Source: Desarmillaria ectypa (Eukaryota; Basidiomycota; Agaricomycetes; Agaricales; Physalacriaceae). From it: DNA of 64,000 nt. How positions within the stretch are numbered: the stretch's first letter is position 1; every line of letters starts with the position of its first letter. The DNA is taken from assembly GCA_030407005.1 (NCBI GenBank), contig JAUDYN010000004.1, positions 682,001 to 746,000 of the forward strand. Reading direction: 5' to 3'. A program made the position numbers and the translations under genes. This document shows, one piece after another, positions 24,490 to 36,492 of this stretch. The notes beneath the pieces were generated by a model that searched no databases, was not told the origin of the DNA, and was given only the letters and a program-made list of their open reading frames with translations.

Positions 24490-24986
24490 AAAGACACCAT
24501 ACCCACTGCACTTGCAGGGTCATCATGAATCAGGGACTCAGGCACCACCAAGCATATAGTTAAGAACAGATTGTATTTTTCTGACTATATTGAGACCCTA
24601 GGACATGAAGTTATTAGTGTAGGAAAGTTAAGAGGCTTGGTAAGAGGGACAGTTAAGATTAAAATGGCTGAAGAGAGCAAGACTACTGCAGTCACTCTAA
24701 AGGACTGTATTCATTGCTCCAAAGCACCATTCAATCTTATATCATTAGGGCACATTACAGATACTGGGTTTGAACTCAAATTCAAAGAATCCTGGATAGA
24801 TATTATCTTATCATGTGGCAAAAGGATTGGCTATGGAGATAAAGTATTGAAGCTGTATAGCCTAGATATTATTGTGTTAGAAATAACCCAGACCTATGTG
24901 ACAAAACCAGCCCAAACATGGCAGAAGTGGCATCAGGTAATGGGCCACTTAAATATGAGATCAGTAAAGAGACTATTTAGGAAGAA
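24490..24986 (+). pseudogene. Copia2 protease and GAG-pre-integrase domain, cut by GyC
   Basis: A protease-like DSGTT(K)H sequence (about 24530-24550) is followed by LYFSDYIETLGH, then TWQKWHQVMGHLNMRSVKRL (His-His part of the integrase zinc-binding domain). GyC interrupts at 24987 with AAGAA duplicated, and the frame resumes at 34388. Confidence 0.85.
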
Positions 24987-25378
24987 TGTTACAATTTTTC
25001 CATTTTTCTTATCTTATCTACATCTTATCATTTCTCATCCCTTACAAACCACTCACTCATTGATAACATCATCAATCTCTCCATGCTGTCACTATAATTC
25101 CACCACCTGATCATGGTAGCATCCCAATAGCACCCCAAACATATGATTCATATATGACATACACACAGAAAACACTATTATTAGTCTTCTAGCTTTCAGT
25201 ATATAAGTAGAGTACTTATCATGTATATTCTGCATCTTCCAACTAAACTTAAATAATACACTCTTCTTCACTCCTTTAAAGATCTATGCTGTGCTCTTAT
25301 TATGGATGATTGTCCAAATGCGAGACAGCCCAAGAGTCATGCCTGATCCCAAGATCACATGAGAATGAGGTTCTAACA
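24987..25378 (+). mobile_element. GyC 5' LTR (392 bp)
   Basis: TGTTACAATTTTTCC to GGTTCTAACA. Two adjacent CTTATC motifs near the 5' end (GATAAG on the other strand), TATATAAGTAGAG at about 25201, and R region ATCTTCCAACTAA (25234-25246). Confidence 0.92.
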
Positions 25379-25391
25379 TTAGTTGGAAGAT
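25379..25391 (+). promoter_or_regulatory. GyC self-complementary primer-binding site
   Basis: TTAGTTGGAAGAT is the exact complement (13/13) of ATCTTCCAACTAA in the R region of the same LTR (25234-25246). It indicates Tf1-like self-priming. Confidence 0.75.
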
Positions 25392-25436
25392 TTCCCAACC
25401 ACTTTATCACTGTTAGATGTGACAAAGCACAAATAT

Positions 25437-25589
25437 ATGCCCAAAGAAAGAAAAAACCAGCAATCAATAACACTCAGCACTGCTATTGATGGCACAATTT
25501 TATTGGCAATATTCACCATCTTGTTTATACTAGCTTATGAAGAGAAAATTAGAGTGTGCCTATGCAGACAAAGAAACCTGCAACCATGA
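25437..25589 (+). CDS. GyC leader ORF, 50 aa with one transmembrane-like segment (open)
   Basis: From the ATG at 25437 it reads MPKERKNQQSITLST, then a hydrophobic core (TILLAIFTILFILAY), then EEKIR and a short tail. Its TGA (25587-25589) overlaps an ATG (ATGA) that opens a Ser/Pro-rich frame. The frame is open upstream too (LLDVTKHKY), but without an earlier ATG. Homologous ORFs occupy the same place in GyA, GyB, GyD, GyE, GyF and GyG. Function unknown. Confidence 0.58.
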   Translation: MPKERKNQQSITLSTAIDGTILLAIFTILFILAYEEKIRVCLCRQRNLQP

Positions 25590-28500
25590 CTCCCTCCTTG
25601 CCCTCTCTGTCACTCTCTCCATGTCCTCCAATGACTAGAAGCCACAAGAGTGGCAGCCACAAGTCTGGATATCGAAGTCCAAGAAAACCTCCTCCACCTC
25701 CAGGCCCACTTCATGAATTCCTCTGAGGAGTTCCTGATGTGTAATGAGTCTCCCTCTAACACCAACCACCAGGTGAAATGACTCACCTCTTCTATGCCAG
25801 AACACTCATAGAATGTACAGGCTATGATCCAATATCGAGAGTCTCCTCCTCCCCTCTACACCTCATCTGCCTATCCAACCCAAGCCAGGGTTCAACACAG
25901 ACAATCTCAGGATAGGTAATACCCATCTCTAGACTCATCCTTATGGCTCCTGGGCTATCAAAACCCAAAAGTGAGGCTCTTGGCCTAGTGGAGGAATAGA
26001 CTCCTCCTCTTCCCTCTCTCTCATCAAAATCTACAATGACAACTCCTTCAATAGCAAAACCTCAGCCCCTCCCCTCACCACCAATAGCCCCTTCAATATT
26101 GATGAGACTGATTACAAGTGGCCCAAGCTATCAGATATTGACAGAGGCCTATTTAGCCCCTTTAGGACTGCCACCTGAGAGCTCTAATATGCTGACATGG
26201 AGGCTAGGACTGCTTGGCTCTGAATTCACCCAGAAATGAATGAGTGGTTGGCCTTTAACAGGGGTGATCTAGTACAGGGACCCAATCTGGATCCCAACAT
26301 TTAGGCCTGAATATGAGCTAATAGGTTTCATGAGCTTTATCCACTCATAGCAGGAGACCTGGCCCCAGGTCTATGACTAAGGATGATTGAGGAATGTCGA
26401 GTACTGGGATGAGCACTCCAGAACCTGGAGAGAAGAGAAGCAAATCAATGAGAGTAGGTGGGGTCTAGAGCCTAATTTCAATAGCTTCACATATCCATTG
26501 GGCTACTATAGTGAGCTGAAAACTTTCCAGCCCCAAAATATATACTATCCCCACTATCCACCTGATACTCCAGCTATTCAGCCACAACCCCTTCCCAACT
26601 CACCACTGCAAAAGTGGGTCTGACAAACAGGCTATCAGCTTTATCAGGGTAGTAGCATTCTATTTGCAGGTGCAGGTGAAGAACCTGAAGTGAGTTCTTC
26701 TACCCCTGTAGGACTATCACAACCAACAATGGAGGAAATTCTATAAGTGGCTAGAAGTGAGCTAGCTAATAAAGAACAACACATTTAACAAATGCATCAA
26801 GAAATCACCAAAGCAGAGGCTGCTCAAGATCTCCATGTTGAGATCTTTAGACTTGGAGAAAAAGGGAAGGAGCCTGAAAGAGGAAGACTGATAGAACTCT
26901 CATGAGATCTGTCCACCTTATGACTGGATTGATTCTCAATCCCAAGGCCACTTCTGGAAAAAAGTCCATCTAACCCTGTTCCCAACTCTGTTAGCAACAC
27001 CCTCAATAATGCCCTATATATGGGCATCAAACCAATCCTTGTCCAGCCCCCAAAGCCATTCAAGGGGGACCATGACAATATAGAGCACTTTATAAGTGAT
27101 TGCATCATCTACTTCAAAGTGTTCCATTATTATTTCCAGATGCCATCACATCTGGTGCTATTTGCAACTTTTCACTTCGAGAGAGCCACCAAGGACTGGT
27201 GGGTCTATAAGAGACCTGAATTCTGGGTTGGTGATGCCTAGGATGGCACTGCTACCCACTTTCACTATCCTGTCTGAGAAGACTTTGTTGACATGATTAC
27301 CTGACAATTCTGAGATCCTGCAATTGAGAAAGTATATGAGAAATGAATGTTTGACCTTCACATGGGAATGCAGCCCACTTCTCATTACTTCCAGAAACTT
27401 GAGAAAGAAGCCAAGCTAGCAGGCCACTGCACTGACAAACATGATTGGAGCACAATGGTCAAGGCAGTATGATTAGGGGTTCCCTCATCATATACAACAT
27501 TCATTTCAAGTATGGATGTCAATATTCCCCAAACCTATCCAGAATAGAAGGAATGGATCATGTGCATATACAAGGAATAACAGTGCAAATGGGTCTTTGA
27601 CTAGACCGCTAGAGTTTCTCAAGAAGAACAAAAGAAGGATTTCCATCCCCAACATCAACCTAGTGGCAAAGCCACCACTGGGGTGACAAGTTCCTCAGCT
27701 GCAAAGCCAATAGCCAACACTGGTCCTAGTCAGAATTTGGGCATGGGTCAATGGATAACATATGGGGGATCAGGACAGCTGATGGAAGTTGATCAATGAA
27801 AAGCAGAAGGTGACTGCTTCTGATGCAATGAGAAGGGTCATATGGCAAAGGATTGTCTCAAGAGAAAAGAGTTCAAGGACATTTGGTCAGTAGGGCCTAC
27901 TAATAAAGTGGTGCCACCTATAGCTAAGATTGAGGAGGCAAAAGACTAGATCAACAAGAGTTTGATTTCTCTTGCTCAACCAAAGCCTTGAGTGGTGAGT
28001 CCTCAGCTTCTGTGGGTCAGACTGATATACATGCATATAGACAATTACATACAAATAAAACCCTGACTTTATTACAGAACCTGAAGCTAAAAACACCCAA
28101 AGAATCAAATAAGAACAGATACATCATCCTGTTAAAAGATGCTGACACTACAACAAAGTCCAATAGACTTGCTATGCAGAGTGCACTGAATATGTGGGTA
28201 AAACTGTGGACTGGGGTTAGTAGATGGAACATCCCTGGACCTCTAAAGCTGAACACCCCTGTGCCCTCATTTAGGGAGCCAAGTCATGCTTTGTCAGAGC
28301 TATTGGAGGATCAGGCCCACCAAGCCTGAAGACCGAAGAAAAAAAGAGATAGGTCAACTGACTCACAGGAACCACAAGAATCCTGGGACTCTCAAGATGG
28401 GCCACTATACCCTCTCAGTATAGAGTACACTACCCTAAAGAAAAGCCATACACTGCCAGACTCAGCCTGAGGAAAGAGGTCAGTTAAAATGCTGGCATCG

Positions 28501-29000
28501 ACAGATATCATGACTGCAGCAGGATCCAACCCTGATGACTATGTCAACACCTCTAAAGAGGACAGTGCTATGACTCTCACTTCATAAGTGGTAGTGACAG
28601 CCAAAGAACAGAGAGGATCTGCTAGTGCCCAGGTGGTAAAAAGGGGGCAGTTTCATAGAACCACCATTATCAAAGTACCTGACAAAGAAGATAATACAGC
28701 TTTCCTAATCTGGAAAGCATGACAAGTACAAACCTTTTGGAGTCAACTGAACTCTATAAACTATTCACACTGCCAGAAATTTAGCAATCACCAAAGCTGC
28801 TCTTTCCATGTGGGTCCATCCCAAATGACTTGGAGAGATCACCAATGAGCTCACAATGAGCTTACAGACTAGAGAGAGTCATGCTTGAGAGCAGCTTTAT
28901 AAACTCCATGAACCCATTTAATATATCCAAGGAACCAAGAGTCCAGGATGGAACTTCTTGGTGGACATACAGTTGGCCCCTTGCACAGGGAAGAAAGTCT
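25586..29000 (+). pseudogene. gag: GyC gag
   Basis: A Pro/Ser-rich N-terminal region is followed by a capsid domain (about 27057-27230, FKGDHDNIEHFISDC, PSHLVLFATFHFERATKDWW). A CX2CX4HX4C knuckle follows (about 27811-27852, NEKGHMAKDC) and a long linker to protease. Numerous stops. Confidence 0.85.
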
Positions 29001-31489
29001 TGGTTACCAAGGCATTGCTGGATAGTGGCTGCACTGGCAGCTCTATTAATTGGTCTTATGTTCAACAGCATAAACTAGACACCTGAAAGTCTGCCACCCT
29101 CATCCCAGTGTACAATGCAGATAGAACCCACAACAAGGTAGGTGATATCACTGAGTTTGTAGAACTCTGAATGACCATTGGTGGTCATACCAAATGAATC
29201 GACCTAGTGGTCACCAACTTAGGCTCTAAGACTGTCTACTTAGGCCACAATTGGCTTAAATGCCATAATCTGGTAATCAACTGGAAAACTGGATCAATGA
29301 TTTTTGCACACTGTCAATGTGTAAAAAATCCATTCCCACTTCTTGACTCTGATGAAGAAGACTAGTGGAATGAAAAACTGGAGGATGGTGAAACCATTCT
29401 CACAGTTAACATGCAGGAGGAGCTCATCATCTGAGCAGTACACCATGTGAACAAATTAGCAGCCACTGCTAATGCTGAAAAGCCAAAGAAAACCTTCAAG
29501 AAGTTGGTACCTCCTCAGTATCAAAGTTTTAGAGATTTATTCTCTAAAGAAAACTTTAATGAACTTTCAGAATGAAAACCTTGGGACCACACCATTAAAC
29601 TAGTCTCCAACACAAAATCAACCCTAGACTGCAAAGTCTACCTGCTTAATCAAAATGAGCAAGAACAACTTGACAAGTTCTTGGATGAGAACTTAGACTT
29701 GGGACAAATCCATTCTTCAAAATCCCCATTTGCATCACCATTCTTCTTCATCAAAAAGAAGGATGGTTCCCTTCATCCTATTCAGGATTATCAAAAACCC
29801 AATAAAATGATGATCAAGAATTGATATTCCCTCCTATTAATTTCTGAACTCATTGACAAATTATGAGGAGCCAAGTATTTCTTCAAATTGGATGTTCATT
29901 GGGGATATAATAATGTATGCATCCATGATGGAGATGAAGAAAAAGCTGCATTCTAAATAAACCAAGGACTCTTTGAGCCCACAGTAATATTTTTTAGACT
30001 AATAAATTCACTAGCCACTTTTTAGTGAATGATAAATGACATATTCAAGGACTTGATCACTAGAGGAAAAGTAACAATCTACCTTAACAATATTCTCATC
30101 TTCACTAAAGGACTAGATGGGCATTGACATGTTGTCTGACAAGTTCTCCAATGCCTACGGGAGAACAAATTGTTTCTCAAAGACAAAAAATGCGAGTTTG
30201 AAGTACTTGAGACCAAATACTTAGGGGTCATAATCAGCAAAGATGCTATTCACATGGATCCAGTCAAAGTTGCTGGAATTGTGGAATGGCTGACTCTGAC
30301 CAAGAAGAAGGAGCTTCAGTCTTTCCTGAGATTCATGAATTTCTATCAAAAATTTATACATGATTATTCCAAGATTGTCAGACTGCTCATGCAGCTGACA
30401 GGAAAGGTAGAATGGAGTTGGGGACCAGAACAAGAACAGGTATTTGTCTAACTCAAACTACAGATGACAACAAACATCATCTTAATGATTCCCTCTGATG
30501 AAGGGAAATTCTGAGTGGAGGCTGACTCAAGTGATAGAGCCATAGGTGCTGTCCTGAGTCAGGAACAGAATGGGAAATGGAGGCCAGTTGCCTTTATGTC
30601 CAAAGCATTAACAGCTACTGAACACAACTATGAAATTTATGATAAAGAGTTGCTGGCTATAATGCTCATGTTAGAAGAATGGTGCCATTATCTAATGGGT
30701 GCCAAGAAAGAAGTCAAAATCTGGATAAATCATCAGAACCTCCAGTATTTCCAAAAACCCCAGAAGCTGAACTATTGACAAGCTTGATGGGTTATGGAGT
30801 TGGCTGAGTATCATTTTACTCTCCAACATAAGGCAGGAACCATGAACAAAAAAGCTGACTTACTCAGCCAATGAGATGACCATGACCAGGGAAAACAAGA
30901 TAACTATGATGTGATCATCCTTACCCCTGAGCATTTCCACACACTTATTCTACCTACTGCAGAGGAACAGACTGAGCATATAAAAGATGCTACTTGACAC
31001 AAGAATCAATGGGATCAAGGAATCACTCAGGAAAAAGAGATCCTATATTATGATGGATGAATATATATCCCATGCAATAACTCTCTCCCAATATCATGAT
31101 CACATTACTGCAGGACATCTGGGGATAGCCAAAACTGCTGAACTAATACTTCAAGATTACTGGTGGCCCAAGTTGAAGAAAGACATTGAGATATATGTCA
31201 AAGGATATGAAACTTGTCAACAAACAAAGAATGATACATAGGCAAAAGCATCCCCACTTCATCCCAATGCCATTCCCACATCCCCCTGGACTCATATCTC
31301 AGTTGATATGGTCACTGGACTCCCAGAATCAGATGGCTATGATGCCTTATTGGTAATTGTAGACCAATTTTCCAAGGCAATCATCCCAGTAGCCTGTCAC
31401 AAAGAACTATCTGCTGAGGGATGAGCTTGCATCCTCCATGATCATGTCTATGCAAAACATGGAATGCTGCAAGTGGTTATCTCAGATCA
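29000..31489 (+). pseudogene. pol: GyC pol part 1: protease, RT, RNase H, integrase start
   Basis: Protease motif LLDSGCTGS (about 29015-29045). RT has FFFIKKKDGS (about 29740-29770). The YLDD box is now YLNN (Asn codons 30086-30091), which removes the catalytic metal ligands. RNase H spans about 30510-30880 (EADSSDRAIGAVLSQEQNG, YDKELLAI). The integrase zinc region (HLGIAKTAELILQDYWW, YETCQQTK) and core (WTHISVDMVTGLPES) follow up to VVISDQ, where X1 is inserted. Stops throughout. Confidence 0.88.
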
Positions 31490-31490
31490 G

Positions 31491-32850
31491 TGATGTGCTT
31501 GGTAACAGTGAGTGACAAAAGAATTAGGGAATGACAATGAACACCAATCACACTAAACCTCTTACTACTCTACACTTAATCACCAATATTGAATTCAGGT
31601 GGTTTTGAGTATGATGGAAGCACTCTGCAGACTTCAATAATCAAGTACAGTTGTCTTAAAGATGTTTTATTTGTTACTAGTGAGTTATACAAAGTACTAC
31701 TCACACTAGTGGGGTTGATAAGACATAATTGGGTAAAGAGTGACTTGGTTTGAGCTACTGCACTCATTCTGACTGACACTGCTTCAAACTAGTGGCACTC
31801 TTGGCCCTATACTGCTTCCTACAAGTGATAAACACTTGACTAGTCACACTCTTGGCTAACTAGTGGCACTCTTGGCCTAAGAATAAACTATAACTCCAAG
31901 AACTTTGCTTGAACTAACTTCAAAACACTCTGGACCTTTGCAGGACACAACAGTGACTCTAAGGGACTTTAATTCAATGCAATACTATGGGTGACTTAGT
32001 GACTATTAATCACTTTATCAAGGTTAAGCACAAATGCCTTTAATTGGGGACACCAGTTACTACCAGTGAGAGCTCAACTGCAGGGATGGCTTGCCTACTT
32101 TGCATGAGCACTCATCCCACTACTTATATACTACTGAGGCAGAACTATAAATATCATCTGGGTATAGGGTATATTGGTAAGGATTTCTTGGCTAATCATG
32201 AATAATGGTGAATAATCACACAATAGTTGGTCTAGTCTGTTTTCTTTTTAAATATTCAGTCTAGAGACTCCACAGTTGGCCTTTCCACACCCTTGGCCCA
32301 ACTACATGCCCTAGTAACATGGTTATATGGATACCCAGATATTGGTGCCTGTAACAGCTATCTGATCATGATCAAGAGTGCAGTCTGGCTCCACTAGTAT
32401 TGATCATAAGAGATCTATATTGCAATAGTCAGATCTGGGTGCAAGGTTAATCCATTCCTAATTTATTTCTAAGTTCTGTTTCAAGATTGCCATGTGACTA
32501 GTTATCCTGACTTAGGCATTTATGTCCAGTCTGGGCTGCTAGTGACAGAACTTCACGAGATCTGTGTACTCTGCTCCTGGTTTTGGTGTGCTAGTAGCAT
32601 TCTTCATTTGCTAGTGGCTGTATTTCACTTAGTCCTGCTAGCATTCGATTTACTAGTCTTGCCAGCTGGTAGATTTAACCCACTAATGGTATTGCATTCA
32701 AGTCCTGGCTCTACTAGTTGCTTACTGCTTTTAACTATCAGCTCAAAGCCTCAGCTATAGTCCTCTATATATCACTAGTATAGGATAGATGTGCAATAGT
32801 ATTGTTACAAAATCGCAAAATCTAGGTGTGAACATGCAGACAGCATATTA
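31491..32850 (+). repeat. Repeat X copy 1 (1360 bp) inside GyC integrase
   Basis: A discrete insertion between ISDQ and the PQF motif of GyC integrase. It begins TGATGTGC and ends GCATATTA, and its inverted partner (35132-36492) has TGATATGC/GCATATCA, so the ends are short inverted repeats of TG...CA form. Inside are tandem ACTAGTGGCACTCTTGGC units (around 31790-31875), ACTTATATAC and an 88-codon open frame (32494-32760). It resembles a long solo LTR or a non-autonomous element; no clear target duplication was found. Confidence 0.75.
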
Positions 32851-33982
32851 TTGGAGACCACAATTCATCTTGATCTTTATGAAGGAGTTATACCAGATGC
32901 TCAATATTTTCCAAAATACATCCACTGCTTATCATCCACAGATAGATGGACAAACTAAATGTGTTAACCAGGAGATTGAAAAATATCTCCATATTTTCAT
33001 CAATCACTAGCAAATGGATTGGAATGAGTGGTTATTCTTAGCAGAATTTGCTCATAACAACTGAGTCCACTCAGCCACAGGGAAAAGTCCCTTCATGACT
33101 TTATATGGACAAAACCCATGAATTATCCCTGACTTTAGCCAAATGACTCCATTCACAAACCTGGCCACCATAAAATTTACTGAAACCATGGTGCAAGTTC
33201 ACAAGGAAGTGTATGATGCACTAGAAGAAGCAGCAATGCAAATGAAGCATCAATATGACAAAGGAAAGCAGACAGCATGGGAATACTAAGTAGACAACAA
33301 GGTCTGGCTTGATACAGCCAACCTTCACCTCCCATGGCCTAAGAAGAAGCTTGATGATAAATGAATGGGTCCATTCATGATCCTTGAGAAAGCCAGCACT
33401 TCTCATCATACAAGCTAAAGTTACCACTACACTGGAAAATTTATCTCTGGTTCAATGAGAAGTTGTTGACACTATATATCCCACCCATTTTCCCCAATCA
33501 ACAACAACTGCCACCCCCTTCTCCAGATCTTGTTGATGGACAGGAGGAGTACAAAATCAAAGAAGTATTAGATTCTTGAACCTGTTGAGTATGAGGAAAA
33601 AGAACACAACTGTTGAAGAAAGTCATAGACTACTTTGTCAAGTGGAAGGGATAGACCTGGGAGCACAACTCTTGGGTATGAGACACCAAGATGAGCAACA
33701 CCCAGGAAGCAATCACAGAGTATGAGAAAAATGTTAACTGAACTTTACACTCTACCAAAATTATAACCATAGACAAGATAGTGGTCAAAATATTTGGCCA
33801 TGAATACTCCAGTAATGGCAATGTTGCATACCTCACTCAATGAAAAGATGGACTCCAGAAATGGATCATTAATCTGGATCAAAACTAGTGGAAAAACCTA
33901 ATTGACCAATACTGGATCAATCAAGTCACTTCACAACTCAAAACCCCACAAGAAGAGCCTTAGCAGTCAGGATGACTGCTTT
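32851..33982 (+). pseudogene. pol: GyC pol part 2: integrase core end and chromodomain
   Basis: It resumes with PQFI-like sequence, FMKELYQMLNI, STAYHPQIDGQTKCVNQEIE (third DDE region) and a GPFMILEK-like tail. A chromodomain follows (about 33610-33750, VKWKG, WEHNSW, EAI..YE), which would direct insertion to marked chromatin. Several stops. Confidence 0.87.
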
Positions 33983-33995
33983 AACAAGGGGGTAA
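33983..33995 (+). promoter_or_regulatory. GyC polypurine tract
   Basis: AACAAGGGGGTAA immediately 5' of the 3' LTR; GyE has the same sequence (44970-44982, minus), so plus-strand priming is conserved. Confidence 0.75.
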
Positions 33996-34387
33996 TATTA
34001 CAATTTTTCCATTTTCCTTATCTTATCTATATCTTATTGTTTCTCATCCCTTACAAACCACTTGCTCATCAATAACACCATTAATCTCTCCATGCTGTCA
34101 CTATGATTCTACCACCTGACCATGGTAGCACCCCAATGGCACCCTGAACACATGGTTCATATATGACATACACATGAAAAACACTATTATTAGTCTCCTA
34201 GCTTTCAGTATATAAGCAGGGTACTTATCATGTATATTCTGCATCTTCTAACTAAACTTAGATAATACACTCTTCTTCACTCCTCTAAAGATCTATGCCA
34301 CACTCTTATTATAGGTGATTGTCCAAATGCAAGACAGCCCAAGAGTTGCACCTGATCCAAAGATCATATGAGAATGAGGTCCTAACA
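33996..34387 (+). mobile_element. GyC 3' LTR (392 bp)
   Basis: TATTACAATTTTTCC to GGTCCTAACA; the leading TG has become TA. Same length as the 5' LTR and closely similar. Confidence 0.92.
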
Positions 34388-34471
34388 AAGAAAATGGTCA
34401 AGAGAATAGATGTGGATGAGTCAGTGATGCCCCAGAAGGATTGTAAAGCCTGCATACAGGCCAAGCATCAT
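34388..34471 (+). pseudogene. Copia2 integrase zinc-binding end
   Basis: The strand reads MVKRIDVDESVMPQKDCKAC then IQAKHH. The CxxC completes the HHCC domain begun at about 24920. GyD follows directly. Confidence 0.85.
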
Positions 34472-35131
34472 TGTTACGATTTTTCTGTTATCTTATCTTA
34501 TCCGAGTCATACCCATGACTCAGCCATCTAATCTTCCATCAATTCTGACTTGTATCCAACTACTCGCTGAGTCCTACCCTCATTCTCACCATCTGTCACC
34601 CCAGACACTTTCTATTGGACCAATGATCCTTCCAGACCACCCAACTTTGACACCATTCCAGCATGGACTGAACCGTTTCATCTAAATATATCACCATACT
34701 TACAGTATATAAACAGAGTAAACTACACCATTGTACTCTATCTTTTGACTAAACTTAATCCATATACTGCTTACTCGCACCACACTAAAGACCCAGCTTA
34801 CTCTCTCTCTTGGGTAACTGTTCAAATGTGTAACAGCCCAGAGGGATCAGCTGACATCCCAAGTCACATGCCTAAGTCAGGCCCTAACATTAGTCAAAAG
34901 ATTAACCTTCTGCTTCTTCAATGCTAGACGTAGAGAAGCACTTCCTTATGCCAAATGAGGAAAACAACTGACAAGAACCCCATACCATCTCTCCACATTG
35001 CCATCAGTGGTGCTATACTCTTAACTTTTTTCACAGTCCTCATCATTTTACTCTACAAGAAAGAAATCTGAGCTTGATGACCACAACCACCACCCAGACC
35101 CCCACAACACTCGGACCATGTCCTTCCCTGG
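34472..35131 (+). mobile_element. Gypsy element GyD: 5' LTR, PBS, leader ORF and first codons of gag
   Basis: LTR 34472-34889 (TGTTACGATTTTTC to GGCCCTAACA; left flank ATCAT). PBS 34890-34902 (TTAGTCAAAAGAT) is perfectly complementary to R (34740-34752). The leader region 34948-35071 has the hydrophobic segment ILLTFFTVLIILLY and ends KKEI-TGA, with one TGA and one shift. Gag starts ATGTCCTTCCCTGG and is cut there by repeat X2. Confidence 0.88.
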
Positions 35132-36492
35132 TGATATGCCATCTACGCATTCACATCTAGATTTTGTGATTTTATAACAATACTATTGCACATCTATTCT
35201 ATACTAGTGATATATAGAGGACTATAGCTGAGGCTTTGAGCTGATAGTTAAAAGCAGTAAGCAACTAGTAGAGCCAGGACTTAGATGCAACACCATTAGT
35301 GGGTTAAATCTACCAGCCGGCCAGACTAGTAACTCAAATGCTAGCAGGACTAAGTGAAATACAGCCACTAGCAAATGAAGAATGCTACTAGCACATAAAA
35401 ACCAGGAGCAGAGTACACAGATCTCGTGAAGTTCTGTCACTAGCAGCCCAGACTGGACATAAATGTCTAAGTCAGGATAACTAGTCACATGGCAATCTTG
35501 AAACAGAACTTAGAAATAAATTAGGAATGGATTAACCTTGAGCCCAGATCCAACTATTTCGATATAGATCTCTTATGATCAATGCTAGTGGAGCCGGACT
35601 GCACCCTCAATCATGATCGGATAGCTGTTACAGGCACCAATATCCAGATATCCATATAACCATGTTACTAGGGCATGTAGTTGGGCCAAGGGTGTGGAAA
35701 GGCCAACTGTGGAGTCTCTAGACTGAATATTTAAAAAGAAAACAGACTAGACCAACTATTGTGTGATTATTCACCATTATTCATAACTAGCCAAGAAATC
35801 CTTACCAATATACCCTATACCCAGATGATATTTATAGTTCTGCCTCAGTAGTATATAAGTAGTGGGATGGGCACTCATGCAAAGCAGGCAAGCCATCCCT
35901 GCAGTTGAGCTCTCACTGGTAGTAACTGGTGTCCCCAATTAAAGGCATTTGTGCTTAACCTTGATAAAGTGATTAATAGTCACTAAGTCACCCATAGTAT
36001 TGCATTGAATTAAAGTCCCTTAGAGTCACTGTTGTGTCCTGCAAAGGTCCAGAGTGTTTTGAAGTTAGTTCAAGCAAAGTTCTTGGAGTTATAGTTTATT
36101 CTTAGGCCAAGAGTGCCACTAGTTAGCCAAGAGTGTGACTAGTCAAGTGTTTATCACTTGTAGGAAGCAGTATAAGGCCAAGAGTGCCACTAGTTTGAAG
36201 CAGTGTCAGTCAGAATGAGTGCAGTAGCTCAAACCAAGTCACTCTTTACCCAATTATGTCTTACCCACCCCACTAGTACAAGTAGTACTTTGTATAAACT
36301 CACTAGTAATGAATAAAATGTCTTTAAGACAATTGTACTTGATTATTGAAGTCTGCAGAGTGCTTCCATTGTACTCGAAACTGCCCGAATTCAATATTGG
36401 TGATTAAGTGTAGAGTAGTAAGAGGTTTAGTGTGATTGGTGTTCATTGTCATTCCCTAATTCTTTTGTCACTTGCTATTACCAAGCATATCA
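35132..36492 (-). repeat. Repeat X copy 2 (1361 bp), inverted relative to copy 1
   Basis: Reverse complement of copy 1 with high identity; in copy orientation it begins TGATATGC and ends GCATATCA. It keeps several CpGs that are TpG or CpA in copy 1. The left neighbour is the first codons of a plus-strand gag (GyD); the right neighbour is the middle of a minus-strand gag (GyG), so the flanks are not one interrupted gene. The 88-codon frame (35222-35488) is kept. Confidence 0.78.

Larger units (their letters stand above)
24987..34387 (+). mobile_element. Gypsy chromodomain element GyC, complete but interrupted by X1; TSD AAGAA
   Basis: 5' LTR 24987-25378, PBS 25379-25391, leader ORF 25437-25589, gag, protease, RT, RNase H, integrase (split by X1), chromodomain, PPT 33983-33995 and 3' LTR 33996-34387. 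AAGAA flanks both ends (24982-24986, 34388-34392). Many stops; CpG almost absent. Confidence 0.93.

Noticed and set aside
25383..25436. Longer GyC leader protein starting in the PBS
   Set aside because: The frame is open but has no ATG before 25437; only a TTG would serve, and part of it is the PBS.
31491..32850. Repeat X as a Helitron
   Set aside because: Ends are TGATATGC and GCATATCA, not TC at one end and CTRR with a hairpin at the other.
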